In this document: positions 51,695 to 60,381 of the stretch, one piece after another | Layout: every line of letters begins with the position of its first letter | How positions within the stretch are numbered: position 1 is the stretch's first letter | NCBI GenBank assembly: GCA_028284705.1 | Contig: JANQRE010000004.1 | Coordinates: forward strand, 372,001 to 436,000 | From: Paracoccaceae bacterium | Lineage (GTDB): Bacteria > Pseudomonadota > Alphaproteobacteria > Rhodobacterales > Rhodobacteraceae | DNA length: 64,000 bases | Direction of reading: 5' to 3' | Notes under the pieces: generated by a model | What the model was told of the DNA's origin: nothing | Databases searched by the model: none | The model's input: the letters and a program-made list of their open reading frames with translations, nothing else | Made by a program: the position numbers and the translations under genes

Positions 51695-51937
51695 TTAGTT
51701 GCCTGCGACAGCGGCGCCGAAGACCAGAAACAGTGCCGGAACGAGCCAACTGCCGTCGCTCGCAGCACGGGTTTCGTCCGCGATGGTGTCGCGGGCCACG
51801 AGATCGGCGTCAGTGGTCGCAGGTTCAATTGCGGCGACCGGTTCCTGCTCCATGATCGGCTCAGAAAGGTTGCCTGCGTATACGGGGTGAGCGCTCGTCA
51901 GAGCGATCGCCGTCAGGGCGATTGCGATGGGTTTCAT
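51695..51937 (-). CDS. Small secreted protein, paralogue A
   Basis: The 80-residue product has a signal peptide (MKPIAIALTAIALTSAHPVYA) and a mature part with EPIMEQEP, an acidic linker, ETRAASDGSWLVPALFLVFGAAVAGN. The final hydrophobic stretch could be a membrane anchor or outer-membrane insertion. It shares its layout with the next gene (52068-52256). ATG 51937 is used; an ATG five codons earlier (MRQKP) is possible. The family's function is unknown. It converges with opgH, three bases apart. Confidence 0.6.
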   Translation of the reverse strand: MKPIAIALTAIALTSAHPVYAGNLSEPIMEQEPVAAIEPATTDADLVARDTIADETRAASDGSWLVPALFLVFGAAVAGN

Positions 51938-52067
51938 GGGTTTCTGCCTCAAGTTTTATTTTGGCAGAGTATATCGCATTCGCCCGGGCCGTCGGTCAAA
52001 GGTTCTCGGCGTCCATATCGCGACAGCCGAAGGACTGTTGCTTGGATGCATGAGTGGATTGAGGGGT

Positions 52068-52256
52068 TTACCCCGCGACGACAGCGCCGCCCCAAATCAA
52101 AAAGAGGATCGGGACCAGGATATCCCCACCCGAGGCTGCGCGGGTTTCGGCTTCAATCAAATCTTGTTCCAGAACCGGGTCGGCGAGACCGCCCGCGATG
52201 CCAGCACCCGTCGAAATCACAAACGCGGTCAGCGCTGCACAAAGTCCAAGTTTCAT
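52068..52256 (-). CDS. Small secreted protein, paralogue B
   Basis: The 62-residue protein has a signal peptide (MKLGLCAALTAFVISTGAGIAGG), then DPVLEQD, ETRAASGGD and ILVPILFLIWGGAVVAG. The order of these blocks is the same as in paralogue A. It has a normal length for small cell-envelope proteins and no known domain. It lies 130 bases upstream of paralogue A on the same strand. Confidence 0.6.
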   Translation of the reverse strand: MKLGLCAALTAFVISTGAGIAGGLADPVLEQDLIEAETRAASGGDILVPILFLIWGGAVVAG

Positions 52257-52352
52257 ACTGCTTCCCCTTAGAAACGGTGTGCGAGAGATTTCTCTTGCAC
52301 CTCTTTAAGGGTCAAGGCGAGCGGGTCAGTTATGCACAGGATATGCACAGAA

Positions 52353-52374
52353 AAAGGCCCTGAGGAGGGCCTTT
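52353..52374 (-). terminator. Rho-independent terminator of the cold shock gene
   Basis: AAAGGCCC-TGAGGA-GGGCCTTT is a perfect 8-bp stem (52353-52360 with 52367-52374). On the minus strand it is followed by further T residues, 30 bases after the csp stop. Confidence 0.85.
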
Positions 52375-52403
52375 GTCGGTATTATAGTAGTGTTAGGGTA
52401 GCG

Positions 52404-52613
52404 TCAGTCGAGCGCGACCAAATCACCAGCGGATTGGCGGCCATCGCGACCTTCAATCATTTCATACTGGATTTTCATATCGTCACGCAGGCCGGTCATG
52501 CCTGCCTTTTCAACGGCAGAGATGTGCACGAACACGTCCTTGCCGCCGTCATCTGGGGCGATGAAGCCATAGCCTTTGGTGGTGTTGAACCATTTCACGG
52601 TGCCGGTGGCCAT
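52404..52613 (-). CDS. csp: Cold shock protein CspA family
   Basis: The 69-residue OB-fold protein binds single-stranded RNA and DNA. The RNP1-type motif KGYGFIAPD and RNP2-type DVFVHISAV are clear, starting MATGTVKWFNTT. It has an unusual 200-base upstream region shared with the divergent ArsC-like gene, which may hold a long leader; a CTTCAATTGAAG palindrome lies there. It ends before a strong terminator. Confidence 0.95.
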   Translation of the reverse strand: MATGTVKWFNTTKGYGFIAPDDGGKDVFVHISAVEKAGMTGLRDDMKIQYEMIEGRDGRQSAGDLVALD

Positions 52614-52696
52614 CCGTTTTCTCCTTCAATTGTCCGCCTGCGGAATTGCAGCGGGAGGTGGTGCAGCCAGTGGTCTTGATCTTGTCGTCCGGCTTG

Positions 52697-52708
52697 CTTC
52701 AATTGAAG
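52697..52708. promoter_or_regulatory. 12-bp palindrome upstream of csp
   Basis: CTTCAATTGAAG is a perfect palindrome, 84 bases upstream of the csp start, in the region shared with the divergent ArsC-like gene. A partial copy, CTTCAATTG, lies at 52624-52632, close to the csp start. It may be an operator or part of the csp leader; no more can be said. Confidence 0.3.
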
Positions 52709-52816
52709 GGTCGCGGGGTCTTGCCATTTAGGTCGTCACACCCCTTAAAGATAGGAGTGTCGGGCAAAAATCAAGCGCTCTGTCACGCCGTTTTCGAAAC
52801 AAGCAAGGGCCTGCCA

Positions 52817-53137
52817 ATGAAGCTCTATGGGATCAAAACTTGCGACACGTGCCGCAAGGCGCTGAAAGCGTTGGAGAATGCAGGCCATGCTGTGGAATTC
52901 ATCGATGTGCGAGCGACGCCGCTGGCCCCTGCGACACTTACGACATTCCTGGATGCCTTTGGTGATGTGCTGGTGAACACGCGCTCCACGACGTGGCGGG
53001 GTCTGGATGACACGGAGCGACAACGCCCGCCGATGGAACTGCTTTTCGAGCACCCGACCCTGATGAAACGCCCGGTGATCGCGGCTGATCAACTTCATCT
53101 CGGCTGGAGCAAAGCCACTCAAGGCGCGCTGCTTTAG
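52817..53137 (+). CDS. ArsC/Spx-like thioredoxin-fold protein
   Basis: The 106-residue protein begins KLYGIKTCDTCRKALKAL, with a CDTC redox pair (Cys9, Cys12), and continues with the ArsC-fold core (FIDVRATPLAP, PTLMKRPVI). It resembles the YffB/Spx-like branch of the ArsC family rather than a proven arsenate reductase, and no ars genes are nearby. ATG 52817 is chosen because upstream codons run into the csp leader. Its stop overlaps the converging Hint gene by four bases. Confidence 0.78.
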   Translation: MKLYGIKTCDTCRKALKALENAGHAVEFIDVRATPLAPATLTTFLDAFGDVLVNTRSTTWRGLDDTERQRPPMELLFEHPTLMKRPVIAADQLHLGWSKATQGALL

Positions 53138-54156
53138 AACAGCAGCTCCGCCTCCCAGGATCGCAGGCATAGAAAGTCGGACTCGTACGCGCCCAGGCCG
53201 TCTCTCAGCTCCGGGAAAAGCGTATGAATTTCATCCACTTGCTCGGCATCAAGCGCCCGCAGCGCCCCGGACCCTGGCAGCAGGCTTTCGGCCCATTGCC
53301 CGTTGGCTCTGAGCAGCGCGTGCATGTCCAGAAGGATATGGTGATAGCTGAGCGACTGGCGCTGATGGGCGATGCTGACCCCGTCATGCGCCAGAAGATT
53401 TGTGGCCGCCACAAGCGCTTCCTCCTCGCCAAAAAGCAGCGGCATCTGCGGGCTCTGAACCGGCAGGCGGTGCTGCGGCGAGATCAGAAGATCAGCCGCT
53501 GGCCGGTTCGGGCCCAAAGCGCCCTTGCGCACACGGATCGGGCGCAGTTGCGGGTGTGCGCAGAGGTCCAGCGGCCCCAAATGGCGCGACCCGACCCAGC
53601 GGATCGGTTGCACCCCATGATCGCGGGTGATGACCAGATCGCCGGGCGCGAGGTCTTCGACAAGGCGCTCACCCTCGGGCGTCGCAATGCGCGTCCCGTC
53701 ACAGAAGCAAATGGTGTTGTAGGGATCGACCGGTCCATCTGCCGAACCGGAAAACGTATAGGTCTGGCCGGGCGTGATCGGGGAGGTCGTGAAGACAATC
53801 AGGTTCTCGCCGGAATTCGACGTACCTGTCCCGATGCGTGCGATGATGAAGGTGATCGGCGGCACATCATCGGTGATGAGTTGGTATTCGGCCTCGATAT
53901 TCTGCCCGGCGGTGTAGGTGACCCCGTCGATCACAAGATCATTGGTCAGAACCGACAGCGCGCCGGTCTCGATATAGGCGTCCTCAAGCTGGTCATCGTC
54001 GTCAGTGATCTGAAAGCTGATCTGAGTGGCGGCGGCATCCAGCGTCGATGAGGTTCCGACGGCGAAATCCGGTGTGGTCTGGGTGGAATTTGCAGGCGCA
54101 CTGATGGCGCCGGTGAAATCCGACAATGCCCATCCTGTTACTGTATAATCGGGCAT
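53134..54156 (-). CDS. Hint-domain (Hedgehog/intein-like) protein
   Basis: The 340-residue protein has an N-terminal half of beta-rich low-complexity sequence (VTGWALSDFTGAISAPAN; DDDDQLEDAYIETGALSVL) and a C-terminal Hint domain starting at FCDGTRIATPEGERLVEDL, with the block PGDLVITRDHGVQPIRWVGSRHL and a later HRLPVQS. Cys in CFCDG could be the nucleophile of a self-processing reaction. Such proteins are common in the Roseobacter group, sometimes as secreted or surface proteins. No signal peptide is visible. The start is ATG 54156 (MPDYTVTGW); ATG 54171 is possible. Confidence 0.8.
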   Translation of the reverse strand: MPDYTVTGWALSDFTGAISAPANSTQTTPDFAVGTSSTLDAAATQISFQITDDDDQLEDAYIETGALSVLTNDLVIDGVTYTAGQNIEAEYQLITDDVPPITFIIARIGTGTSNSGENLIVFTTSPITPGQTYTFSGSADGPVDPYNTICFCDGTRIATPEGERLVEDLAPGDLVITRDHGVQPIRWVGSRHLGPLDLCAHPQLRPIRVRKGALGPNRPAADLLISPQHRLPVQSPQMPLLFGEEEALVAATNLLAHDGVSIAHQRQSLSYHHILLDMHALLRANGQWAESLLPGSGALRALDAEQVDEIHTLFPELRDGLGAYESDFLCLRSWEAELLF

Positions 54157-54269
54157 AACCGCGCCCCACATCTACTCGTTTGATCGCTGATAGGGCGGGA
54201 TTGGTGCGCTTATCGGGCCGCGGCAGGGGGATTTCGCGGCAATATTGCGACCTTTTGCGCGAAAGTTGC

Positions 54270-54287
54270 GGTAACCCGTGGGTTACC
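54270..54287. repeat. Hairpin upstream of the Hint gene
   Basis: GGTAACCC (54270-54277) and GGGTTACC (54280-54287) are perfect reverse complements with only GT between, so the innermost pair must open. It lies between the Hint gene start and the thrS end; its role is unclear. Confidence 0.35.
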
Positions 54288-54303
54288 TTGGTGCAAGGCG
54301 TTG

Positions 54304-54329
54304 AAAACCCGCGGCAATCCACGGGTTTT
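54304..54329 (-). terminator. Probable terminator of thrS
   Basis: AAAACCCG (54304-54311) pairs with CGGGTTTT (54322-54329) across a 10-base loop, 19 bases beyond the thrS stop. On the minus strand the stem ends in GTTTT, which could act as a short U-tract. Confidence 0.55.
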
Positions 54330-54347
54330 TGCAATCTTTACAATTTG

Positions 54348-56312
54348 TTAATCAGCATTGCGCGCGCGACGGATATCGGGCGCCATCGCCGCGTCGGCCA
54401 GTTCCGCGGCGATCTCATCCACCGTAACGACGCTGGTCTGCTTCTCGCCCAGACGCCGCACCGTCACGGTGCCGTCTTCGACTTCCTTCTTACCGACCGC
54501 GAGGATGATCGGAACCTTGCCGACCGAGTGCTCGCGGACCTTATAGTTGATCTTCTCGTTGCGGATATCGGCCTCGGCGCGGATACCGACGGCTTTCAGT
54601 TTCTGAACGGTTTCAAGCACATAAGCGTCGGCGTCCGACACGATGGAGGCCACCACGACCTGCCGCGGTGCAAGCCAGAAGGGCAGGCGCCCGGCATGCT
54701 CCTCGATCAGGATGCCGATGAAACGCTCGAACGAGCCGAGGGTCGCGCGGTGTAGCATGTAGGGGCGATGCTTCGCGCCATCCTCGCCAATATAGGTCGC
54801 GCCGAGGCGTTCCGGCAGGTTCGGGTCCACCTGGAAAGTACCGCATTGCCAGACCCGACCAAGCGCGTCGGTCAGGTAGAAATCGAGCTTGGGTCCATAG
54901 AACGCTCCGTCGCCGGGCTCCAGCGTGAACTCGCGGTCCGTCGCCTTGATCGCAGCTTCCAGCGCGCCTTCCACATGGTCCCAGCTTTCATCGCTGCCCA
55001 CGCGTTGCTCTGGCCGCGTCGCGAATTTGATCTCGAAATCAGCAAAGCCGAGGTCTTCATAAATCTCCGCTAAGAAATTGATAAAGCGGGCACATTCCGC
55101 CTCGATCTGGTCTTCGGTGCAGAAGATATGCGCATCATCCTGGGTAAATCCGCGCACCCGCATGATGCCATGCAGCGCACCGGAAGGCTCATAGCGGGAG
55201 CAGGAGCCGAACTCGGCGAGGCGCAGCGGCAGATCACGATAGGATTTCAGCCCCTGATTGAAAATCTGCACGTGGCAGGGGCAGTTCATCGGCTTCAGGG
55301 CGTTGATCGCTTTCTCCTTGGCATGTTCCTCCTCGACCTCGACGATGAACATGTGCTCCTGGTATTTGTCCCAGTGGCCCGAGGCCTCCCAGAGCTTGCG
55401 ATCCACGACCTGTGGCGTGTTGATTTCATTGTAGCCACCGGCGCGTTGCTGGCGGCGCATGTAGTCCTGCAGGGTGGTGTAAACGGTCCAGCCATTGGGA
55501 TGCCAGAAAACCTGACCCGGTGCCTCTTCCTGCATGTGGAAGAGGTCCATCTCGCGGCCCAATTTGCGGTGATCGCGTTTCTCAGCTTCTTCCAGGAAGT
55601 GCAGGTAATCTTTCAGTTTTTCGCGGTTCTGGAAGGCGACGCCATAGATACGTTGCAACATCGCGCGGTCGCTGTCGCCGCGCCAATAAGCGCCTGCGAC
55701 AGACATCAGTTTGAACGCATCCGCGGGCACCTGACCGGTATGCTGCAGGTGCGGGCCACGGCACAAATCCTGCCAATCCCCGTGCCAATACATGCGCAGG
55801 GGTTCGTCTCCCGGAATGGCGTCGATCAACTCGACCTTGTAGGGCTCGTTGTTATCTTCGTAGTGCTTGATTGCCCGCGCACGGTCCCAGACCTCCGTGC
55901 GAACTTCGTCGCGCTTGTTGATGATTTCCTTCATCTTTTTCTCGATCGCGCCGAGGTCTTCCGGGGTGAAAGGTTCCGCCCGATCGAAATCGTAATACCA
56001 GCCGTTTTCGATCACAGGGCCGATGGTGACCTTCACATCGGGCCAGATTTCCTGAACCGCACGGGCCATGATATGGGCCAGATCGTGGCGGATTAGTTCC
56101 AGCGCGGGCGCTTCGTCTTTCATCGTGTTGATGGCAATGGAGGCATCGGCCTCAATCGGCCAGGCGAGGTCCCAATGGGCGCCGTCCACCTGCGCGGAGA
56201 TCGCCTTTTTGGCGAGCGATGGGGCAATGGAGGCGGCGACCTCGGCAGGGGTCACGCCTGCGTCGTAGTCACGCGAATTGCCATCGGGAAAAGTCAGGGA
56301 AATAGAGGCCAT
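54348..56312 (-). CDS. thrS: Threonyl-tRNA synthetase
   Basis: The 654-residue class II synthetase has an N-terminal TGS domain ([23 protein letters not shown]), an editing domain, the catalytic core with zinc Cys in [10 protein letters not shown], motif 2 [16 protein letters not shown], motif 3 [16 protein letters not shown] and the C-terminal anticodon-binding domain ([15 protein letters not shown]). The start ATG 56312 has a GAGGAG ten bases upstream on its strand; ATG 56321 is too close to it. Length fits the family. Confidence 0.97.
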   Translation of the reverse strand: MASISLTFPDGNSRDYDAGVTPAEVAASIAPSLAKKAISAQVDGAHWDLAWPIEADASIAINTMKDEAPALELIRHDLAHIMARAVQEIWPDVKVTIGPVIENGWYYDFDRAEPFTPEDLGAIEKKMKEIINKRDEVRTEVWDRARAIKHYEDNNEPYKVELIDAIPGDEPLRMYWHGDWQDLCRGPHLQHTGQVPADAFKLMSVAGAYWRGDSDRAMLQRIYGVAFQNREKLKDYLHFLEEAEKRDHRKLGREMDLFHMQEEAPGQVFWHPNGWTVYTTLQDYMRRQQRAGGYNEINTPQVVDRKLWEASGHWDKYQEHMFIVEVEEEHAKEKAINALKPMNCPCHVQIFNQGLKSYRDLPLRLAEFGSCSRYEPSGALHGIMRVRGFTQDDAHIFCTEDQIEAECARFINFLAEIYEDLGFADFEIKFATRPEQRVGSDESWDHVEGALEAAIKATDREFTLEPGDGAFYGPKLDFYLTDALGRVWQCGTFQVDPNLPERLGATYIGEDGAKHRPYMLHRATLGSFERFIGILIEEHAGRLPFWLAPRQVVVASIVSDADAYVLETVQKLKAVGIRAEADIRNEKINYKVREHSVGKVPIILAVGKKEVEDGTVTVRRLGEKQTSVVTVDEIAAELADAAMAPDIRRARNAD

Positions 56313-56534
56313 CTGGCTCATGCTCCTCGTCAGTTTGGCGCCCACGGAACGCCCGGTTGCGGGTATGTTATGCGCCCCATTTGGCGAGGCTTTGCGGCGG
56401 CGTCAAGGACGCTCTGTCTGGTATACAAAAGTATTCTTAAAAACGACATTTACATGGTCAAAAACGACCTATATTTCCTATCGGAAACACGAGGTGAATC
56501 GGCAGTTCTGCCGCAGCATTTGGAGGTCCCGCAG

Positions 56535-56756
56535 ATGGGCTACAACAAGATGTTCGAATTGTCGCTGGACGATATGGAGCTGATCGAGACAGCGCTGCGT
56601 CATAAACAGAAGGCCCTGAGTGGCGAAGCGGAGCCGCCCAAGACCTGGGAAGAGGAAAAGGACGAACGGCTGCGCAAAACCCATGATCTGCTGGGACGTT
56701 TGCACAATCAGAAGACCTTCTATCGCCCGAAAACAGGCGCTTACGTCAGCGGCTAA
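56535..56756 (+). CDS. Small conserved hypothetical protein
   Basis: The 73-residue cytoplasmic protein starts MGYNKMFELSLDDMELIETALRHKQ with a good ribosome binding site (GGAGG, eight bases away). It is helical and highly charged (WEEEKDERLRKTHDLLGRLHNQ), with a basic tail. A longer in-frame start at 56454 exists but lacks such a site. Its stop overlaps that of the converging gene by four bases. I do not recognise a function. Confidence 0.65.
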   Translation: MGYNKMFELSLDDMELIETALRHKQKALSGEAEPPKTWEEEKDERLRKTHDLLGRLHNQKTFYRPKTGAYVSG

Positions 56757-57295
56757 CCTGCGTAGCTGGTACAGAGCTGTTTGGTGAACGGATCGGCATT
56801 GGTCCATCCGGCGCGGCTCTGACCGATGGTTACATATTCCCATGACCCCACAGGAAGATGACCGTAGAGCAGGTCATCTCCGGGAATGATTGCACCGACA
56901 ATTGCGGAATTCGCGGACGCCCCGGCATAAAGAGGCACTTCTGCGCCGGTATATCCGATACAGGCGCTTTCCCCTTCGGAGCGGATCGGCAATGTCGCGA
57001 GCGTGCGCAACCAATCCCCGCCGGTGAAATCGAGCCACGTGCGGGACGTATCGACTTTGCACTCGGCAAAACTTTCGACCTCTTTCACTGCCGCGACGTC
57101 GCGTTTGTCTTCTGCCGAGAGGCTGGGGGATTTCGTGTGGCAGTCGGAATTGTCAAAAACCGCCTGACCAAGCGCGGAGCCAAAGCAATAGCCAGCGCGG
57201 TCGAAGATCAGGTTTCGGGTGAACCAAAGCTCGTCGCAATAGGCGTCCGCCTGGGCGAGGCTCGGCAAGAGGGCAAAGAATAGCGCGTATTTCAT
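56753..57295 (-). CDS. Exported DUF4453/YARHG-like protein with SH3-like tail
   Basis: The 180-residue protein has a signal peptide (residues 1-16, SLAQA) and a cysteine-containing YCDELWFTRNLIFDRAGYCFGSALGQAVFDNSDC block, which recalls DUF4453 and YARHG-like domains (the Cys residues probably pair). A C-terminal section from VPLYAGASANSAIVGAIIPGDD looks like a bacterial SH3 domain, common in envelope proteins that bind peptidoglycan. It is likely periplasmic. Confidence 0.62.
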   Translation of the reverse strand: MKYALFFALLPSLAQADAYCDELWFTRNLIFDRAGYCFGSALGQAVFDNSDCHTKSPSLSAEDKRDVAAVKEVESFAECKVDTSRTWLDFTGGDWLRTLATLPIRSEGESACIGYTGAEVPLYAGASANSAIVGAIIPGDDLLYGHLPVGSWEYVTIGQSRAGWTNADPFTKQLCTSYAG

Positions 57296-57340
57296 GGATC
57301 AAGAGTGGCCGCGTGGAGCGGCCAACTCAAGTATATTTCA

Positions 57341-57766
57341 CTAGACAGCTAGAAAGATCTGACTGGCCATCACCAGCACGCAGATCCACCCAGCCGTGAA
57401 AATGATCGGCCGCGCCGGAAATCGTGCCCATGCGGTGATGTAGCCCACAGCATGAGCGACACGCACCCAAAAAAAGATAATGGCCGTCCAATAGGTGACG
57501 GCGTTGAAGCCACCGATCCGGTCGAGGATCAGCACAGCCACAGCAAAGGGCACGAATTGCTCGATCAGGTTCATATGCGCGCGATAGGCGCGCTGAACCC
57601 AGGGGCGGTGCAGCCGGAAATTGCCCGGCACAACAAATCCGTCGGGCGCATTCTCGGGCAGTGTGCCCTCGGGCACGGTGTTGATGCCGATGATATAGGG
57701 CATCCAGAGCGTGCCCAGCAGGATCGTCAGGCAGGTGAGAATGCCAAGTTCGGTCGGGAACTCCAT
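57341..57766 (-). CDS. MAPEG family membrane protein
   Basis: The 141-residue protein has four hydrophobic segments and MAPEG features: RAYRAHMNLIEQFVPFAVAV and FFWVRVAHAVGYI. MAPEG proteins are membrane glutathione transferase or eicosanoid-type enzymes; the bacterial substrate is unknown. ATG 57766 follows four bases after the stop of the ArsR-AHSA1 gene, so it is in the regulator's operon and probably under its control. Confidence 0.8.
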   Translation of the reverse strand: MEFPTELGILTCLTILLGTLWMPYIIGINTVPEGTLPENAPDGFVVPGNFRLHRPWVQRAYRAHMNLIEQFVPFAVAVLILDRIGGFNAVTYWTAIIFFWVRVAHAVGYITAWARFPARPIIFTAGWICVLVMASQIFLAV

Positions 57767-57770
57767 CGGA

Positions 57771-58529
57771 TCAGCCCCCCATCTCAGGATCGGCATATTT
57801 CACGGTCGATCCGGTTTCGAGATAGGTCTTCAGGCCCGCAAACATGCGTACCCAACCATCGGCGATGCCTTCCCCTTCGACCACCGGGAAGTTGAGGTCG
57901 TAGTGCTCGACGGTGAGGCGGCAGAACTCACCTTGCGGGGCGATGAGATATTCGAAGCGGGAGGCGCGGATGGTCTCGTCCCATTTCGGCTCGAAGGTTG
58001 AGACGATACGAGTCTTGGGTTCCTGCAGGGTCTCCGTACAGATCAGCATCACGTTGCCGCCGGGCATGTGGTAGGTGTAGGTGTTCCCCTCGCGGGTCAC
58101 CTTCTCGCACATGAAATGCCATTTGGTGATGGCGTCAGGATCGGTGAGCGCTTCCCACAGCGCGTCCTGGGTGCATTGAATGTAAGTTTCCATCCGGAAA
58201 TCTGGTTTGGACATTTCGGCAGCTCCTTCCAGCTGTTGTTTCAAATCGAGGAGCCCGCGCGCCGCGGGTTTGGCCAGCAGCGGCTCAATCCAGCGGTCGA
58301 TGACCTCCTGTAAGGGCAGGGCGTTCAGGTAATGGTGCTTGAACCGCCCAACCTTCTTGGTCGTGATCAGCTTGGCCTCTTCCAACACGCCGAGATGTTT
58401 CATCACGCCGAAGCGCGTCATCTCGAACTGTCCCTCCAGATCGCTGAGTGTCTGCCCGTCCTTCTTGCGAAGGCTGTCCAGAATGTCTCGGCGCGCCGGA
58501 TCGTTGAGAGCCTTGAAGATCGCGTCCAT
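57771..58529 (-). CDS. ArsR-family regulator fused to an AHSA1/SRPBCC domain
   Basis: The 252-residue protein has an N-terminal ArsR winged helix (FKALNDPARRDILDSLRKKDGQTLSDLEGQFEMTRFGVMKHLGVLEEAKLITTKKVGRFKHHYLN) described here by positions 4-70, then a SRPBCC hydrophobic-ligand domain (about residues 100-245, ETYIQCTQDALWEALTDPDAI). It probably senses a small ligand and regulates its own operon with the MAPEG gene. I start it at ATG 58529 because an upstream GTG (58559) lies inside the operator repeats. Confidence 0.85.
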   Translation of the reverse strand: MDAIFKALNDPARRDILDSLRKKDGQTLSDLEGQFEMTRFGVMKHLGVLEEAKLITTKKVGRFKHHYLNALPLQEVIDRWIEPLLAKPAARGLLDLKQQLEGAAEMSKPDFRMETYIQCTQDALWEALTDPDAITKWHFMCEKVTREGNTYTYHMPGGNVMLICTETLQEPKTRIVSTFEPKWDETIRASRFEYLIAPQGEFCRLTVEHYDLNFPVVEGEGIADGWVRMFAGLKTYLETGSTVKYADPEMGG

Positions 58530-58543
58530 GAATTCGTTTATAG

Positions 58544-58575
58544 GTGACAAAGTAGTCACGTGACAAGATAGTCAC
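58544..58575. promoter_or_regulatory. Tandem ArsR-type operators
   Basis: Two adjacent copies of GTGAC-N6-GTCAC (58544-58559 and 58560-58575) make a 16-base direct repeat with differences only in the spacer; the middle forms GTCACGTGAC. They lie 15-46 bases upstream of the regulator ATG and 77-108 bases upstream of the divergent hydrolase gene, so they may control both directions. Confidence 0.7.
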
Positions 58576-58651
58576 GTAATAATCTTCTGTGATGTTGTGC
58601 TTTCCGTCCGCGGCGGGCAGTGTCATAAATCGCTGAAACAGGGAGGAAAAC

Positions 58652-59404
58652 TTGGCTGATTTGCAGTTTTTCGACACACCGCAAGGACGGCGCATCGCGT
58701 ATCATTTCACCCCCGGGGCCGGACCGACTCTGGTGTTCCTGGGTGGCCTCAAGTCGGACATGGAAGGCACGAAGGCGGTGCATCTTGAGGCCTGGTGCGA
58801 ATCGCAGGGCCGGGCGTTTCTGCGGTTCGACTATTCCGGCCATGGCGAATCCTCAGGCGAGTTTACCGAGGGCTGCATCGGCGATTGGGCCAAAGATGCC
58901 ATGGCCGCTTTGGCGCATCTGACTGAAGGCCCGCTTTTGCTGATCGGCTCTTCTATGGGCGGTTGGATATCATTGCTTTGTGCCAAGAAGATGTCGGAGC
59001 GGATCGCCGGGTTGGTGACCATCGCCGCCGCGCCCGATTTCACCGAAGACAGCATGTGGGCCGGGTTTTCCAAGGCGCAGAAGGCGGAGTTGGAGCGGGA
59101 GGGGCAGGTAGCGCTGCCCTCGGACTATGGCGAACCCTATATCATCACCAAACACCTGATTGAGGAGGGGCGGCAGAACCTGGTGCTGCGCGAACCGCTG
59201 GACTTGCCGTTCCCGACCCGGTTCCTGCAAGGCACCCATGATGAGGATGTCGAGATGTCCGTCGCGATCCGGCTGATTGAGCATGCGACAGGGCCGGATA
59301 TGCGGCTGGTGGTGTTGAAGAACGGCGATCATCGGTTCTCCGATCCCGCTGGATTGCAACTCATCGAAGACGCCATCAACAACGTGTTGCAGGTGCTGGA
59401 GTGA
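58652..59404 (+). CDS. Alpha/beta hydrolase (ABHD10-like)
   Basis: The 250-residue cytoplasmic hydrolase starts with TTG 58652, supported by GGGAGG at 58641-58646. It has the nucleophile Ser101 in GSSMGG, the RFDYSGHGESSG loop seen in ABHD10-type thioesterases and esterases, a possible acid in HDEDV and a catalytic His in GDHRFS. The substrate is unknown. It leads a plus-strand unit divergent from the ArsR regulator, and overlaps the next gene by four bases (GTGA). Confidence 0.82.
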   Translation: MADLQFFDTPQGRRIAYHFTPGAGPTLVFLGGLKSDMEGTKAVHLEAWCESQGRAFLRFDYSGHGESSGEFTEGCIGDWAKDAMAALAHLTEGPLLLIGSSMGGWISLLCAKKMSERIAGLVTIAAAPDFTEDSMWAGFSKAQKAELEREGQVALPSDYGEPYIITKHLIEEGRQNLVLREPLDLPFPTRFLQGTHDEDVEMSVAIRLIEHATGPDMRLVVLKNGDHRFSDPAGLQLIEDAINNVLQVLE

Positions 59405-60381
59405 GGACGTTCGGCAAATGGCTGGGCCGCGTTCTGCTCGGGCTGATCATTGCCTTGGCGGCGATCTGGTTTCTCTGGCCGCGCGAACCCGTGGATACGG
59501 AAATCACGTTTGATCAGAGCATATTACCGGACGATCTTGATGTGTATCTGGCCGAGGTGGAAGCGCCTTTCGACGACATTACCGAAGGTGTCGAGAAACG
59601 GATCATCTGGAACGGCCAGCCGGGCGAGCAGACGAAGATCAGCGTTATCTACGTCCACGGCTTCTCCGCCACCTCCGAAGAAATTCGCCCGGTTCCCGAT
59701 CAGGTGGCCGCGGCCCTCAGCGCGAACCTCTATTTCGCCCGGTTGACCGGGCACGGGCGGGGCGCTCTGGCCATGGCCGGACCCACCGCAGGCGATTGGA
59801 TGGAGGACATGGCCGAGGCGCTCGCCATCGGGCGGCGGATCGGCGAGGAGGTGCTGGTGATCACGACCTCGACCGGCGGCACGCTGGCAGCGATTGCAGC
59901 GACCGATTCCGCGCTGATGGAGAATGTGAAGGGGATTGTCTTTGTCTCGCCGAACTTTCGCATCAAGAACCCGGCATCGACCATCCTTGAGTGGCCCTTG
60001 GCGCGCACAATCAGCACGCTTGTGGCGGGTGCTGAACGCAGCTTCGATCCGCAAAACGAAGGCCACGCAAAATACTGGACGACGATCTATCCGACCGTCG
60101 CGCTGATCCCGATGGCGGCTGTCGTGCGATATGCGCGCAAGGCGGATTATTCCGACGTGACAACGCCAGCGCTCTTTATCTTCTCGGACGAGGATGCGGT
60201 CGTGGACGCCGAAACCACCCGTGCGATTTCGACGAAATGGGGTGGCCCGGTGACTTTGGAGCCGCGTGTGATGGGCGAGGGCGATGATCCGTTCAACCAC
60301 GTCATTGCGGGCGATATTCTGAGCCCCGGTCAAACGGTTGAGACCGGACGGATCATCACGGAATGGGCTTGGGGGCTCTGA
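59401..60381 (+). CDS. Membrane-anchored alpha/beta hydrolase
   Basis: The 326-residue protein has an N-terminal membrane anchor (about residues 8-26) and an alpha/beta hydrolase domain with VIYVHGFSAT and LTGHGRGALAM. The nucleophile elbow reads TTSTGG with Ser157, where Thr replaces the usual first Gly. FSDEDAVVD and NHVIAG may hold the acid and His. The hydrolase domain would face the periplasm, and the gene starts with GTG overlapping the previous stop. Substrate unknown. Confidence 0.75.
   Translation: MRTFGKWLGRVLLGLIIALAAIWFLWPREPVDTEITFDQSILPDDLDVYLAEVEAPFDDITEGVEKRIIWNGQPGEQTKISVIYVHGFSATSEEIRPVPDQVAAALSANLYFARLTGHGRGALAMAGPTAGDWMEDMAEALAIGRRIGEEVLVITTSTGGTLAAIAATDSALMENVKGIVFVSPNFRIKNPASTILEWPLARTISTLVAGAERSFDPQNEGHAKYWTTIYPTVALIPMAAVVRYARKADYSDVTTPALFIFSDEDAVVDAETTRAISTKWGGPVTLEPRVMGEGDDPFNHVIAGDILSPGQTVETGRIITEWAWGL

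Noticed and set aside
52330-52350. DnaA-box-like sequences TTATGCACA and ATATGCACA
   Set aside because: One exact match and one near match, without an AT-rich unwinding region or other origin features nearby, are expected by chance; not an origin.
58529-58559. Longer ArsR-AHSA1 start at GTG 58559
   Set aside because: It would place the start codon and first codons inside the operator repeat; the winged-helix domain begins with MDAIFKALNDP at ATG 58529.
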